Positions 55,304-64,000 of a stretch of 64,000 bases of DNA are shown here, one piece after another. The DNA comes from Aquidulcibacter sp. (GTDB taxonomy: Bacteria; Pseudomonadota; Alphaproteobacteria; Caulobacterales; Aquidulcibacteraceae), in assembly GCA_027532555.1 (NCBI GenBank), contig JAPZTJ010000009.1:230484-294483 (forward strand), read 5' to 3'. The notes beneath the pieces were generated by a model. That model worked only from the letters and a program-made list of their open reading frames with translations. It did no database searches and was not told the origin of the DNA. Numbering within the stretch: position 1 is the first letter of the stretch; each line of letters opens with the position of its first letter. The position numbers and the translations under genes are program-made.

Positions 55304-58300
55304 ATGAGCGGACAGTCGCCATGGAGTGTGAAGGGCGTAGAGCCTCGGACACGCGAGGCTGCGAAGGATCTCGCACGCCGCGAAGGTCTCACGCTTGGCG
55401 AGTTGTTAAACCGTCTGATTGCAGAGACCGACGAACCTGCCCAAAAGCCTGCTGCACCTGCAAATTTTGGTCAAGAAGCCAATCGCTTGACCGCGGCCTT
55501 GGAACAACTGAGCCGACGCCTTGAGTCCAGCGGTGTGGAGTTGGCGCCCGCGCCGCCATCTCTGGGTGTCGATGACCGCTTGTCGCAAAAATTTGAAAAA
55601 TCGATGGCAACTAGCGACACTGCCATGGGTCGCATTGAGACCCATTTGCATGATTTGCACGAGACCCAAGTTGTCCTGAGTGAGCGCCTGCGCCGGATTG
55701 AGTCGCAAGATCCAAAGCACGCGTCATTGGCCGCCCTCAAATCACTTGAATCGGCGCTATCCCGCTTGGCGACCCAAGTCTTTGAGACAGACAGCCGTGT
55801 CGGTCAGATTGAAAAAGTAACCCAGGAAGCCATTCAGACAGTCGACCAAAGTTTGGGTCTTGTGGCTGAGCGCTTGGCAACGACAGAGGCCCTAGCGCAA
55901 GAAACAAATCACCGTTTTGTTGAAGCCATGATTGATTTGTCAGCGCGTTTGACGGGTCTTGAAGAAGTTGGTGAACGGGTCGGTGGTCCAGACGTTTCAG
56001 TCTTTGAAAGGCGTTTGGGGCAATTAGAAGATATCACCACCCAAACTGTTGAAGGTGCCAGCGAGAGCATCAATCATGTGACTGAGCGGCTAAACAGCCT
56101 AGAGACTCAGGCACAGGACAATGTATCGCGCATGGTGGAGGCCTTAGTAGATCTTTCCGCCCGCCTGACCCAGCTCGAAGGCGGCGGCAGGACTGGCGAC
56201 ACGCTAACAGCAGTTGAGGCCCTGGAGGCCAAAACCAATGAGTTTAGTGCGCACCTCAACGATCTGAATGCCAAGATTGAAGCGACCCGTGCGGACCTGC
56301 AGGGGCAGGTACAAGCTGCCCTCGCCGGTGGTATTGACGGCCAAATGACGGAAGTGGCTAAAGCCCTCGCTGGCCGTCTCGATGCCAGCGAGCAACGTAG
56401 CCAAGATGCGTTTGATCGGGTTAGTGCAAAGCTTGCAGAAGCAACCCAAGCCCTTGATTCTCGTTTGGTCCAAGTGGAGAACCGCGAGAACACGCCAGAC
56501 ACAACAGGCTCTATGGCGATGAAATTAGAGCTCGCGCGCATCACACGCGGCATTGATGAGCGCTTGTCGTCGATTGAGCGCCACGATGCTTCCGTCATGG
56601 AGCAGGCCGGCCAGCACATCCAACGTTTGGCGCAGAGTCTCGGCGACCGGATCGATGCCACAGAGCGGCAGTCCGCAGAATCGATTGCTACGATCAGCAA
56701 GCAAATGCAGGAACTGGCTGACCGTCTCGCTGCCAACCACGACAATGCCATCCAAAGTCTTACTTCCACCCTCAATGGAAGCGATTCTAAGACCCGACAA
56801 ATGCTGGATGAAGCCATAGGGCAGGTCCGCACAGAAGTTCAGTCGGTTGATACGCGCGTTCAGGCCCTAATTGCGCCCTTGCAACGTGACTTTCTTGCTT
56901 TGGGTGAGCGCTTGGACAAGGCAGAGCACGGTGCCGTATCGGCATATGCTGAGCCCATTTTTGATCCTAACCACACTGTCGACCTGGGTGGCCCAACTCA
57001 GCCTGGCCTAAACTATGACAAGGAAGTGGATCCGTCGCACGAGGATGGCTTTGGCTTTGAATCTCGCGCGGAATCGCTTGAAACGCCTCAATTTGACGAT
57101 CCATTCTCTACAGATCGTCCAACAGCCACATCTGCTGCTGCCTCTGCTTCCGCGAACCCTGCGCGTCGTGGCAGCTTTGGTTCGCCCTTCCCTGATGCCG
57201 ATGACAGCGAGTCCTTAAGCGACTTTGCCGATTTACGCCATGATGTGCCTGATCCACTCGCTGGCGGTATAGATCCCTTTGAGCACGAGTTGGATGCGAT
57301 GGTTCTGGATCCTACCAGACCGATCGAAGACGATTTTGACGATGGACTATCGGACTTAAACCACGACTGGGATGGTCCAAGCAGCAACACTAGCTCAACC
57401 CCCGACTATTTGGTTGCAGCCCGCCGTGCCGCCAATCAAGCTGCAGCAGCACGAGAAGCAGCCCAAGACAAGAAGAAGCCGGCGCTATCGTTAAAGGGCC
57501 CTTCCAGCAAAGACAAAAAGGCAGAGAAACCCAAGGCGAAACAATCGGCAAAGCCCCAAGCACTTCAATCAATCGAGGAGGGCAAAGAAGGTGGTAAGGC
57601 CAAGAGCCCGTTATCTCCTGTTGGGATTGCCGCGGCGGCTGCGTTGGTCGCAACCGGCGGATTTGCTGTTTATAGCCAGCTGAAGCCATCTTCTAATGTA
57701 GACGAAAAGCCCGCCGCGCTTAATCAAGGAAATGTACCATTGCCGCCGGAGCTGGCGTCGCAAGCGGCAGTGCCTGCGCCGGTTAACGGTGCTGTGCCAG
57801 CGCCGGGTTCAGAAGTCGCCCAAGCACCGGCAACAGCTGCCGCCCAAGTACCGACACCAGCTGTCAGCCCAGCGCCAATGCCTGCCCCTGCAGCTACTGC
57901 GGTAGCCAGCATCCCAAGTCCCCCGCCGCAAATGCCAAAGGCGCAATTGGTACCGCCAGCCCCAAAGGCTGTGGCCGCTGCTCCTACGCCAGCACCTGCA
58001 AAGCCCTCGCCAACATCGCAGCAGATGGAAGCAGCTCGCATCATGGCTTCCGCGGATGCGCAAGCCCGCGCCGCGAGAGCGCGAGCCGAAGCCGAGCGTG
58101 AACGTCTGCGTTCTCCAAACTTTAAAGCTGCACCCGTCGATGCGCTGCCAAGGCCGGTACCGCGTTCAACGCCAGCTCGCGTTGCTACCGCCGCTAAAGC
58201 GTCGACCTCCAGCGCTGCAACACCACCGCGTGTTGCTTCAGTTGCAGCCCCTGCGCTGGCGACGACCGCAGCAGCAGCACCAACCCGCGTGCCAGTAACG

Positions 58301-58915
58301 CCGGCAGAGACAACCTCGGGCGTCGCTGCGGCTAGCCAGCCCCGTGCAGTGCCTCCTGTCGCTTCTGCCGCTGCACCCTCTGCAGGTTCCTTGTTCGACC
58401 AAGCCATGACGCGAGAGCAGGCTGGCGACGCGGCAGGAAGCCTAGCGCTGTTGCGCCGTGCTGCTGATGGTGGCGACACGCGCGCCATGAATCGCTTGGC
58501 CAGAAAATTTGAGAACGGCGATGGCGTCACAAAAGACTTGTCGCAAGCGCGCGCTTTGACCGAACGCGCAGCTGCACGCGGCAGCCGCCAAGCGATGCAC
58601 AATCTAGGCGTCTATTATGCCAATGGCGATGGCGTGCCTCAAAACATGGCGCGAGCTGCCGAGAGTTTCCGTCGCGCGGCACAACGTGGTGTCACCGACT
58701 CCCAATTCAATCTGGGTGCGATGGCAGAGCAAGGACTTGGCGGGCCAAAGTCTGACGTTCAAGCCTATTATTGGTTTGGCTTGGCCGCCCGTGGCGGCGA
58801 TCAGGATGCGTCGGCCAAGGTTCGCGAAATTGGTGCCCGTTTGACGCCGGAGCAAAAGGCAGCCCAAGATCAATTGATAGCGAAGTTCCGTCCTGAAGGC
58901 GGATCCCCAGACTAG
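55304..58915 (+). CDS. PodJ-like polar localisation scaffold with Sel1 repeats
   Basis: A 1203-residue protein. The start SGQSPWSVKGVEPRTREAAKDLARREGLTLGELLNRLI matches the short conserved N-terminus of PodJ. The ATG at 55304 has GGAAGAG eight bases upstream; the GTG at 55295 is an alternative. A long coiled-coil region covers about 45-560 (many heptads of the form L-x-x-x-L-x-x). An acidic, disordered segment (about 570-720) and a Lys-rich stretch follow, then one transmembrane helix (about 768-787, SPVGIAAAAALVATGGFAVYSQL), a Pro/Ala-rich periplasmic spacer (about 800-1030) and three to four Sel1 repeats (about 1043-1165, for example AMNRLARKFENGDGVTKDLSQA). No peptidoglycan-binding domain is seen at the C-terminus. 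PodJ organises the new pole and its appendages. Confidence 0.82.
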   Translation: MSGQSPWSVKGVEPRTREAAKDLARREGLTLGELLNRLIAETDEPAQKPAAPANFGQEANRLTAALEQLSRRLESSGVELAPAPPSLGVDDRLSQKFEKSMATSDTAMGRIETHLHDLHETQVVLSERLRRIESQDPKHASLAALKSLESALSRLATQVFETDSRVGQIEKVTQEAIQTVDQSLGLVAERLATTEALAQETNHRFVEAMIDLSARLTGLEEVGERVGGPDVSVFERRLGQLEDITTQTVEGASESINHVTERLNSLETQAQDNVSRMVEALVDLSARLTQLEGGGRTGDTLTAVEALEAKTNEFSAHLNDLNAKIEATRADLQGQVQAALAGGIDGQMTEVAKALAGRLDASEQRSQDAFDRVSAKLAEATQALDSRLVQVENRENTPDTTGSMAMKLELARITRGIDERLSSIERHDASVMEQAGQHIQRLAQSLGDRIDATERQSAESIATISKQMQELADRLAANHDNAIQSLTSTLNGSDSKTRQMLDEAIGQVRTEVQSVDTRVQALIAPLQRDFLALGERLDKAEHGAVSAYAEPIFDPNHTVDLGGPTQPGLNYDKEVDPSHEDGFGFESRAESLETPQFDDPFSTDRPTATSAAASASANPARRGSFGSPFPDADDSESLSDFADLRHDVPDPLAGGIDPFEHELDAMVLDPTRPIEDDFDDGLSDLNHDWDGPSSNTSSTPDYLVAARRAANQAAAAREAAQDKKKPALSLKGPSSKDKKAEKPKAKQSAKPQALQSIEEGKEGGKAKSPLSPVGIAAAAALVATGGFAVYSQLKPSSNVDEKPAALNQGNVPLPPELASQAAVPAPVNGAVPAPGSEVAQAPATAAAQVPTPAVSPAPMPAPAATAVASIPSPPPQMPKAQLVPPAPKAVAAAPTPAPAKPSPTSQQMEAARIMASADAQARAARARAEAERERLRSPNFKAAPVDALPRPVPRSTPARVATAAKASTSSAATPPRVASVAAPALATTAAAAPTRVPVTPAETTSGVAAASQPRAVPPVASAAAPSAGSLFDQAMTREQAGDAAGSLALLRRAADGGDTRAMNRLARKFENGDGVTKDLSQARALTERAAARGSRQAMHNLGVYYANGDGVPQNMARAAESFRRAAQRGVTDSQFNLGAMAEQGLGGPKSDVQAYYWFGLAARGGDQDASAKVREIGARLTPEQKAAQDQLIAKFRPEGGSPD

Positions 58916-58923
58916 GTGCCCCT

Positions 58924-59991
58924 GTGTCCACCCCAAATTTAGGCATAATCGAAGGCTATTTCGGCCAGCCCTGGAGTTGGGATGATCGCCGCGCCGTTGT
59001 TGAGACTCTGGCCCCTTATGGCTATCGATTCTTCCATTATGCGCCGAAGGGCGATCCCTTTTTGCGGCGGCGGTGGGTGGAACCTCATCCTTTGCAAGAA
59101 GCCGGGCAGATTTCGCAATTTGTGGCCTTTTGCCAAGGTTTTGGTGTCCGAGTTGGCATCGGCCTCAGCCCCTATGAAGCCTTTAATGATTTCAACGGCA
59201 ACGTCGCCAACACCTTTGTCAATCGTGTAGAAGATTTGGCCTCGCTGGGCATTCAAGACCTCGGCATTTTCTTTGACGACATGCACTCAACCCTCCCTGA
59301 CCTTGCGCAGCGGCAAATTGAAATCATGCATCTGGCGCGCGACACTGCGCCCCAACTCAAGCTGTCCATGACCCCAACTTATTATTCGAATGATCCGGTG
59401 CTCGACCGTGTCTTCGGGCGGCGACCAGAGCATTATTTGCACGAATTGGGAGTTGGCCTTGACCAAAGCATCGACATTTATTGGACAGGTGAAGAAGTCT
59501 GTGCGCGGGAAATCTCAATTGGCCATGTGCGTGAGATCGGCGCGCTTTTGAAGCGTAAGCCTTTGTTGTGGGACAATTACCCTGTCAATGATGGCCCCCG
59601 CATGAGCCAGTTTCTGCACCTTCGGGGTTTCACCGGAAGGTCACATCGCTTGGCAGACTGGGTGTCAGGTCATGCGATCAACCCAGCGCTGCAGCCCTAT
59701 CTGACTTGCGTACCCGCCATTTCCTTGGCGATGAGCTACCAGCAAGGTGACGATTATTGCTATGGTGCCAGTGGCTATGCCGCTGCAGTGAAAGTCTTGG
59801 GTCCAGAATTGGCCAGCATGGTCCGCACCGACTTGATGAGCTTTCAAGACTTGGGTCTCACCAAACTGACAAAGCGGCGCGACTCTCTGCTGGACCGCTA
59901 TCAGTCAATCGACCATCCGGCGGCGCGGGAAATTCTGGCTTGGCTACAAGAAGAATATGCGGCCACCACGGAAATGGTTCAAACTCAATAG
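58924..59991 (+). CDS. GH84-family beta-N-acetylglucosaminidase (O-GlcNAcase type)
   Basis: A 355-residue glycoside hydrolase. The family signatures are EGYFGQPW at 10-17, YAPKGDP at 39-45, GVRVGIGLSPYEAF at 74-87 and IFFDDMH with the catalytic Asp pair D118-D119. WTGEEVCAREIS and LLWDNYPVND further match the NAGidase domain. It cuts beta-N-acetylglucosamine from proteins or glycans by substrate-assisted catalysis. There is no signal peptide, so it should act in the cytoplasm. The GTG start lies nine bases after the PodJ-like stop, with AGGTG about six bases upstream; the two genes are therefore likely co-transcribed. It is convergent with glnD. Confidence 0.85.
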   Translation: MSTPNLGIIEGYFGQPWSWDDRRAVVETLAPYGYRFFHYAPKGDPFLRRRWVEPHPLQEAGQISQFVAFCQGFGVRVGIGLSPYEAFNDFNGNVANTFVNRVEDLASLGIQDLGIFFDDMHSTLPDLAQRQIEIMHLARDTAPQLKLSMTPTYYSNDPVLDRVFGRRPEHYLHELGVGLDQSIDIYWTGEEVCAREISIGHVREIGALLKRKPLLWDNYPVNDGPRMSQFLHLRGFTGRSHRLADWVSGHAINPALQPYLTCVPAISLAMSYQQGDDYCYGASGYAAAVKVLGPELASMVRTDLMSFQDLGLTKLTKRRDSLLDRYQSIDHPAAREILAWLQEEYAATTEMVQTQ

Positions 59992-59995
59992 GCCA

Positions 59996-62848
59996 TCAGC
60001 GGCGGCTGCTGGCGCGAGCGCGGGCCAATTTCCGGCGAGACAAGAGGCTTGGACCCTCGGTGGTTTCAGCATCTGCCAAGACGCCGATCAATCGCTTTTT
60101 CAAAACCGTAATTCGTCGCGCGTCAGATAGTTTCAAACCACCGCGATCGCGCAGGTAGAAGGCATCCGTTGCCCGTTCCCCGACGCTGTCAATATGGGCC
60201 GAGGTCACGTTAAGTCCTTCATCCTCAAAGACTTGCGCGAGATCTGCCAATAAGCCGGTGCGGTCTCGGCCAGAGACTTCGACGATTGTATCAAAAGCTG
60301 CACCTTCATTATCGATCATAATGACAGGCTCAATCGCAAACGCCGCCGTGCGATTGGTCGGCTTTTTGACGATGCTTGTGTTGGCTGCGATTAGACTTTC
60401 GCGTTCCGCTTTACGTTCCCCATCCAAGGCTATGTGCAGGCGGGTAAACAGGCGTTCAATTGTGTCCTGTCGGCCCTCGCCAAACGCGGCACCTGACTGA
60501 TCTTGCAAGGCAAACACGTCAAAGGCTTGGCCACTTTTGGAGGTATGGATGCGGGCATCAATGACATTGGCACCTGCTTGCGCAAACACAGCAGATAGGG
60601 CTGCAAATAGGCCCGGTTGATCAGGGGATAGCACCAAGATTTCGGTGGCACCGCGACTGGGCGCTGGTCTAGAGGCTAGCCAATACGGCGCTTGTTGACG
60701 CAAGGCAGTAGCCACTTCCGCCCCGTGCCACTTTTGCTGGTCAGTATCAAAGCCCAGCCAATAAGCATCCTCAAGACTGGTGAAGAATTCCGCGAGGATG
60801 GGGTCAATCAAAGCTTGGGCGCGGCGTTCATCGGCTTGGGCCTTCAATTGGCGACGCACAAAGCCCTCATCGGACCGCCCACCCCGCAGTGTCGCCTCTG
60901 TCAGCTTGTAGAGGTCGCGCAACAATTGGGCTTTCCAATCGTTCCAAACCCCGGGACCAACCGCACGAATGTCTGCCACCGTCAAAACCAATAAGAGGCG
61001 CAACCGCTCCAGCGTTCCGACCGTGGCGGCAAAGTCGGTGATGGTCTTCGGGTCACCAATATCGCGGCGCTGGGCAACTTCGCTCATGATTAAGTGATGG
61101 CCGACAAGCCAAGCAACCAGCTCTATCTCCTCGGCATCTAGCCCCAAGCGGCGACAGGCAATATGGGCCGCCTTTGCGCCTTCAATCTGTTGATCGCCTT
61201 CGCCCTTGCCGACATCGTGTAACAACATCGCCAGATACAGCGCCCGACGGTTTGCGATGCGGGGGAAAAGTTCTGTTGAGACTGGCAATTCCTTACTTAG
61301 CCTGCCGTGCTCAATATCGGAAATATTGGCGATGCCGCGTAAGGTATGCTCATCCACTGTAAAGTGATGATACATGTTGAACTGGGTTTGCCCGACAATC
61401 CGACCAAATTCGGGGACAAACTTCCCCAGGAGGCCTGCTTCATTCAGAAGTCCGAGTGCTTGGGCTGGCGCCTTCTTGGACGTGGCGACGTCTAGAAAGC
61501 TGGCGACGCACTTTGGATCGTCGCGCATAATCCGACCTTTGGCGGCCATGCTGGTGACGCGCGCCAGCGCGGATGGATCGATATCGAGACCTAGATCATC
61601 GGCCATCTTGAAAATATCGATCAAGGCTGAAAGATCATCGGCGACCTGTTCTGGATTGGCAAAGCCAATACGGCCATGATCCTCAACAAAGCGCGGATCA
61701 TCCAGCTGCTTGGCCTTTTGTGGACTGGCGAAGAAGCGCGAAATGCCGCGCGGCAGCGCCTTTTGTCGGTCCAGCTCTAGCCGGGCGGACAGGATGCGGG
61801 TCAAGGAACCCACCTGCTTGGTGACCAGAAAATAGCGCTTCATAAAGCGCTCTACCGCTGGATTATCAGCCCGGTCGCCATAACCCATGCGGCGCGCCAT
61901 TTCGGGCTGCAGGTCAAAGGTCAAGCGTTCTTCCGCCCGACCGGTCAAGAAGTGCAAATGACAGCGCACAGTCCAGAGGAATTCGGCAGCCTGATTGAAA
62001 TGCTTCATGTCTTCGCGGCTGAAAATGCCCTTCGCAACAAATTGGCCGACTTCATCCGTGCCGTGAATATATTTGGCGATCCAGAACAAGGTGTGTAGGT
62101 CGCGCAGGCCGCCTTTGCCGTCCTTGATATTGGGTTCGACCATATAACGGCTTTCGCCGGTGCGCCGGTGTCGATTGTCGCGTTCGGCTAGTTTCGCCGC
62201 GACAAAGTCCGCAGCGGTTCCGTCAAACAAGTCCTTGCGCAGCCGGATTTCCAATTCGCGGAACAAAAGCTTGTCGCCACAGACAAAGCGGGTCTCGAGC
62301 ACCGAAGTGCGGATCGTCATGTCTTCGCGGGCGGCGCGCAGGCATTCCGAGATCGTGCGCGAGGCATGGCCAACTTTCAGGCCCATATCCCACAGCATAT
62401 AGAGCATGTATTCAATCACGCTCTCAGCCCAAGATGCGTCTTTGATGGGCCGCACAAACATCAGATCGACATCGGAGGAGGGGGCCATGGAATTGCGGCC
62501 ATAGCCGCCCGTGGCACATACACTCAGCCGCTCCGCTGCTGTTGGGTTCCGTGCGCGGAAAACGTGGGTGATCGTGAAATCATAAAGAGCTGAGATGACT
62601 TGATCTTGGACCGCCGCCAATAGGTGGGAGCAATCAAGGCCACCCGCGCCACTCTCCAAACGCTCTTGCGCGATGAGGCGGCCGCGAAACAACGCGCCCT
62701 TTAGCAAGTCCAAAGCACGTGCGCGTGCCGCCTTTTCGTCGCCCAAATGATCGAGGGCTGCCGCAGACAATTGCACACGCAGGCGGTTGCCATCGACAAC
62801 GGCTTCAATCGACCAGGGCTTTAAAGGGGTACGCTTTGGTTTGCTCAT
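59996..62848 (-). CDS. glnD: Bifunctional PII uridylyltransferase/uridylyl-removing enzyme
   Basis: A 950-residue nitrogen sensor. The nucleotidyltransferase motif is GGYGRNSMAPSSDVDLMFV (usual form GGYGRGELxPxSDIDLLFL), followed by the conserved YMLYMLWDMGLKVGHASRTISEC. The HD domain is in LYLAMLLHDVGKGEGDQQIEGAKAA. Two ACT domains end the protein (SPDQPGLFAALSAVFAQAGANVIDARIHTS and GRDRGLL-type VSGRDRTGLLADLAQVFEDEGLNVTSAHID). It modifies PII according to glutamine. The C-terminus ends ARARASSRR. It is convergent with GH84 and upstream of sixA on the same strand. Confidence 0.96.
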   Translation of the reverse strand: MSKPKRTPLKPWSIEAVVDGNRLRVQLSAAALDHLGDEKAARARALDLLKGALFRGRLIAQERLESGAGGLDCSHLLAAVQDQVISALYDFTITHVFRARNPTAAERLSVCATGGYGRNSMAPSSDVDLMFVRPIKDASWAESVIEYMLYMLWDMGLKVGHASRTISECLRAAREDMTIRTSVLETRFVCGDKLLFRELEIRLRKDLFDGTAADFVAAKLAERDNRHRRTGESRYMVEPNIKDGKGGLRDLHTLFWIAKYIHGTDEVGQFVAKGIFSREDMKHFNQAAEFLWTVRCHLHFLTGRAEERLTFDLQPEMARRMGYGDRADNPAVERFMKRYFLVTKQVGSLTRILSARLELDRQKALPRGISRFFASPQKAKQLDDPRFVEDHGRIGFANPEQVADDLSALIDIFKMADDLGLDIDPSALARVTSMAAKGRIMRDDPKCVASFLDVATSKKAPAQALGLLNEAGLLGKFVPEFGRIVGQTQFNMYHHFTVDEHTLRGIANISDIEHGRLSKELPVSTELFPRIANRRALYLAMLLHDVGKGEGDQQIEGAKAAHIACRRLGLDAEEIELVAWLVGHHLIMSEVAQRRDIGDPKTITDFAATVGTLERLRLLLVLTVADIRAVGPGVWNDWKAQLLRDLYKLTEATLRGGRSDEGFVRRQLKAQADERRAQALIDPILAEFFTSLEDAYWLGFDTDQQKWHGAEVATALRQQAPYWLASRPAPSRGATEILVLSPDQPGLFAALSAVFAQAGANVIDARIHTSKSGQAFDVFALQDQSGAAFGEGRQDTIERLFTRLHIALDGERKAERESLIAANTSIVKKPTNRTAAFAIEPVIMIDNEGAAFDTIVEVSGRDRTGLLADLAQVFEDEGLNVTSAHIDSVGERATDAFYLRDRGGLKLSDARRITVLKKRLIGVLADAETTEGPSLLSRRKLARARASSRR

Positions 62849-62923
62849 GCAACTTCATGCACGCACAGGGGTTGATTTGTCATTAGAAAGCGTGCGGCGG
62901 AACTGCCAATCCTCTGTCGGCAT

Positions 62924-63427
62924 TCAAGCCAAGACAGGTTCAGGCCCCCAAAACTGCCGCAACTTGAATCCTGAAGACGTGCTGGGATCTGCGGTAAACC
63001 AAGCCACGCCGCTGGTGGGCAGATGCTCTCGCAAGCCTGCTTGTCCCTGGTCGTGGCCTGTGTCGCCCTTCATCAAGCTGCAGGCCAACTCGTGCAGACC
63101 TGGATCATGGGCAATGATCATAACCCGGCTCGCCGACACAGACTTAGCAGCACCCAGATAAATGCTAGGCGCTGCCAGATAAAGCTGGCGCATCATCTGA
63201 ACTTGGGCATCTGGGAAGGCTAGGTGGCAGGCGTCCCATGTTTCGGCCGCGCGCAAAGCGGTGGAAACCAGCGCGAGATCGAGGTCGCAGCCTGCTTCCT
63301 TCAGACGTTGGGCCTGAGCTGCTGCCTGAACCCGCCCGCGCGGAGTCAAGCCGCGACTGAAGTCGTCGCGGGCCTCGTGCTGGCGCACCGCCTTGCCGTG
63401 GCGAAACAAGATGAGGTCGGTCAACAT
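62924..63427 (-). CDS. sixA: SixA-type phosphohistidine phosphatase
   Basis: A 167-residue histidine-phosphatase superfamily protein. The catalytic RHG is in LILFRHGKAVRQH at the N-terminus; the second His is in VMIIAHDPGLHELACSL; LVSTALRAAETW carries the phosphate-contacting Arg. SixA removes phosphate from histidine in phosphorelay or phosphotransferase-system proteins. It lies 75 bases upstream of glnD on the same strand. In the window there is no hybrid kinase partner. Confidence 0.88.
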   Translation of the reverse strand: MLTDLILFRHGKAVRQHEARDDFSRGLTPRGRVQAAAQAQRLKEAGCDLDLALVSTALRAAETWDACHLAFPDAQVQMMRQLYLAAPSIYLGAAKSVSASRVMIIAHDPGLHELACSLMKGDTGHDQGQAGLREHLPTSGVAWFTADPSTSSGFKLRQFWGPEPVLA

Positions 63428-63980
63428 AAGCGGTCTGGCGTCCTTGATCGCAGGGCAAACCCTTTAGGCTGCTTTGGCGACATTATCTGACATAGCGCTG
63501 CACTTTTTTCAAAGCGCTGTCGAAATCGGCGGGAGCTTGGGTGTCATCCTTACGAGAATGCGACATTTGCCGGACCGAAAGTCCAAAGGTTTGCGCATTT
63601 TTATTGTGGGAGCGGGGCGCTGGGTTGGTTTGAGCCTGACCGCCTCCTGCGCTTGGGGGATCGCTCAAGAGTGCCACAAGGGGGATGTATCTGTTTGTGG
63701 CGACCTTTGGCCGAAAGGGGGTGGTCTGGTTTGGGTGGAGTTGGCGGCGAAAGCGGACGTTCAAAAGTGAGTGGATTTTCCGAATAAATGGCAAAAGTCT
63801 TTGGCGGGCGGTCAACCTCGTTAAACCTAAAGACCCTAAGCCCAACATGTTCAGCTACGGGTAGCCGCATACAATCCCGCGACGCGTTCACATTTTCTTG
63901 TAGCCAAATCCAGACCAAGTGCGTGCTATAGGTCGGTGACTCGATGCACTTTGAACGACCAAACTCAGGAGAGGTTGACG
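63428..63980. other. 553-base region without a supported gene
   Basis: Open frames on both strands (63474-63770 plus; 63483-63848 and 63601-63990 minus) overlap each other and have cysteine-, proline- or serine-heavy compositions without family motifs, so none is called. The stretch 63640-63770 is G-rich on the plus strand and carries GCGGACGTTC- and GGGGGTGG-type blocks. It could hold repeats or decayed coding sequence. The promoter of the gene starting at 63981 should lie near its right end. Confidence 0.35.
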
Positions 63981-64000
63981 ATGAACTCATCTTTAATTCG
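63981..64000 (+). CDS. First six codons of a gene cut by the window end
   Basis: ATG at 63981 follows AGGAGAGG (63967-63974) with six bases between, an excellent ribosome-binding site. The frame reads MNSSLI and then leaves the window. Nothing can be said about its function. Confidence 0.6.

Noticed and set aside
63474..63848. Overlapping small frames on both strands
   Set aside because: Mutually overlapping, odd composition, no motifs; described as a region without a supported gene.

Overview
The window reads as chromosomal DNA of an alphaproteobacterium, most likely in or near the Caulobacterales. Evidence for this: a circularly permuted two-piece tmRNA gene, a hisS-hisZ-hisG operon, an alpha-type SspB, flbT-flaF, an ftsE-ftsX-YdcF-plsC-DUF2125 operon, GANTC sites in promoter-proximal places and a PodJ-like polar scaffold gene. 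No rRNA, tRNA, CRISPR array, prophage or intact insertion sequence was seen. Genes are tightly packed, often with ATGA or TAATG stop/start overlaps.

Layout. 1-9.5 kb: truncated mmsA, divergent S1-protease autotransporter, PlsC-like acyltransferase, obgE-proB, a small orphan gene and an alpha/beta hydrolase. 9.6-14.4 kb: a chemoreceptor, then on the minus strand rplU-rpmA followed by three overlapping GNAT acetyltransferases. 14.5-18.8 kb: minus-strand envelope/division operon ftsE-ftsX-YdcF-plsC-DUF2125. 18.8-26.9 kb: zinc-ribbon protein, hpt, small membrane proteins, cobalamin adenosyltransferase, OmpA-like protein, hisS-hisZ-hisG, a thioesterase and sspB. 27.1-27.5 kb: permuted ssrA, encoding the tag ANDNFAQEVRLAA, next to its likely adaptor gene sspB. 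27.5-31.3 kb: hydrolase, exported YdhR-like protein, LysR regulator and Mrp. 31.4-33.5 kb: hflK-hflC. 33.6-38.7 kb: the F1 ATP synthase genes atpH-A-G-D, an intrinsic terminator, then atpC.

38.9-41.6 kb is the most accessory-looking stretch: a VapBC-type toxin-antitoxin pair, a roughly 263-bp nested palindromic element resembling a MITE, an unrecognised 222-residue gene and a TerC-family protein. 41.8-50.3 kb: flbT-flaF, a thioesterase-tetR operon, marR, a Nudix hydrolase, hup, a CobW-type GTPase, a small sugar-phosphate transferase and a NitT/TauT-type ABC importer. 50.3-64 kb: epimerase, TPR protein, MHS-family transporter, a ferritin-like diiron protein, the PodJ-like scaffold with a GH84 enzyme directly downstream, glnD, sixA and the first bases of a further gene.

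The most useful observations beyond gene calling are: (1) two near-identical 18-bp palindromes, one upstream of the thioesterase-tetR operon and one 14 kb away between the LysR gene and the exported YdhR-like gene, which predicts a small TetR regulon; (2) the nested palindrome at 39758-40020, whose arms each keep a hairpin despite sequence change; (3) an intrinsic terminator between atpD and atpC; (4) ssrA and sspB side by side; (5) CtrA-like half-sites upstream of the PodJ-like gene, followed by a GH84 O-GlcNAcase-type enzyme. No wholly new system is claimed. Start sites were moved from the longest open frame where a Shine-Dalgarno sequence or family alignment favoured another start.
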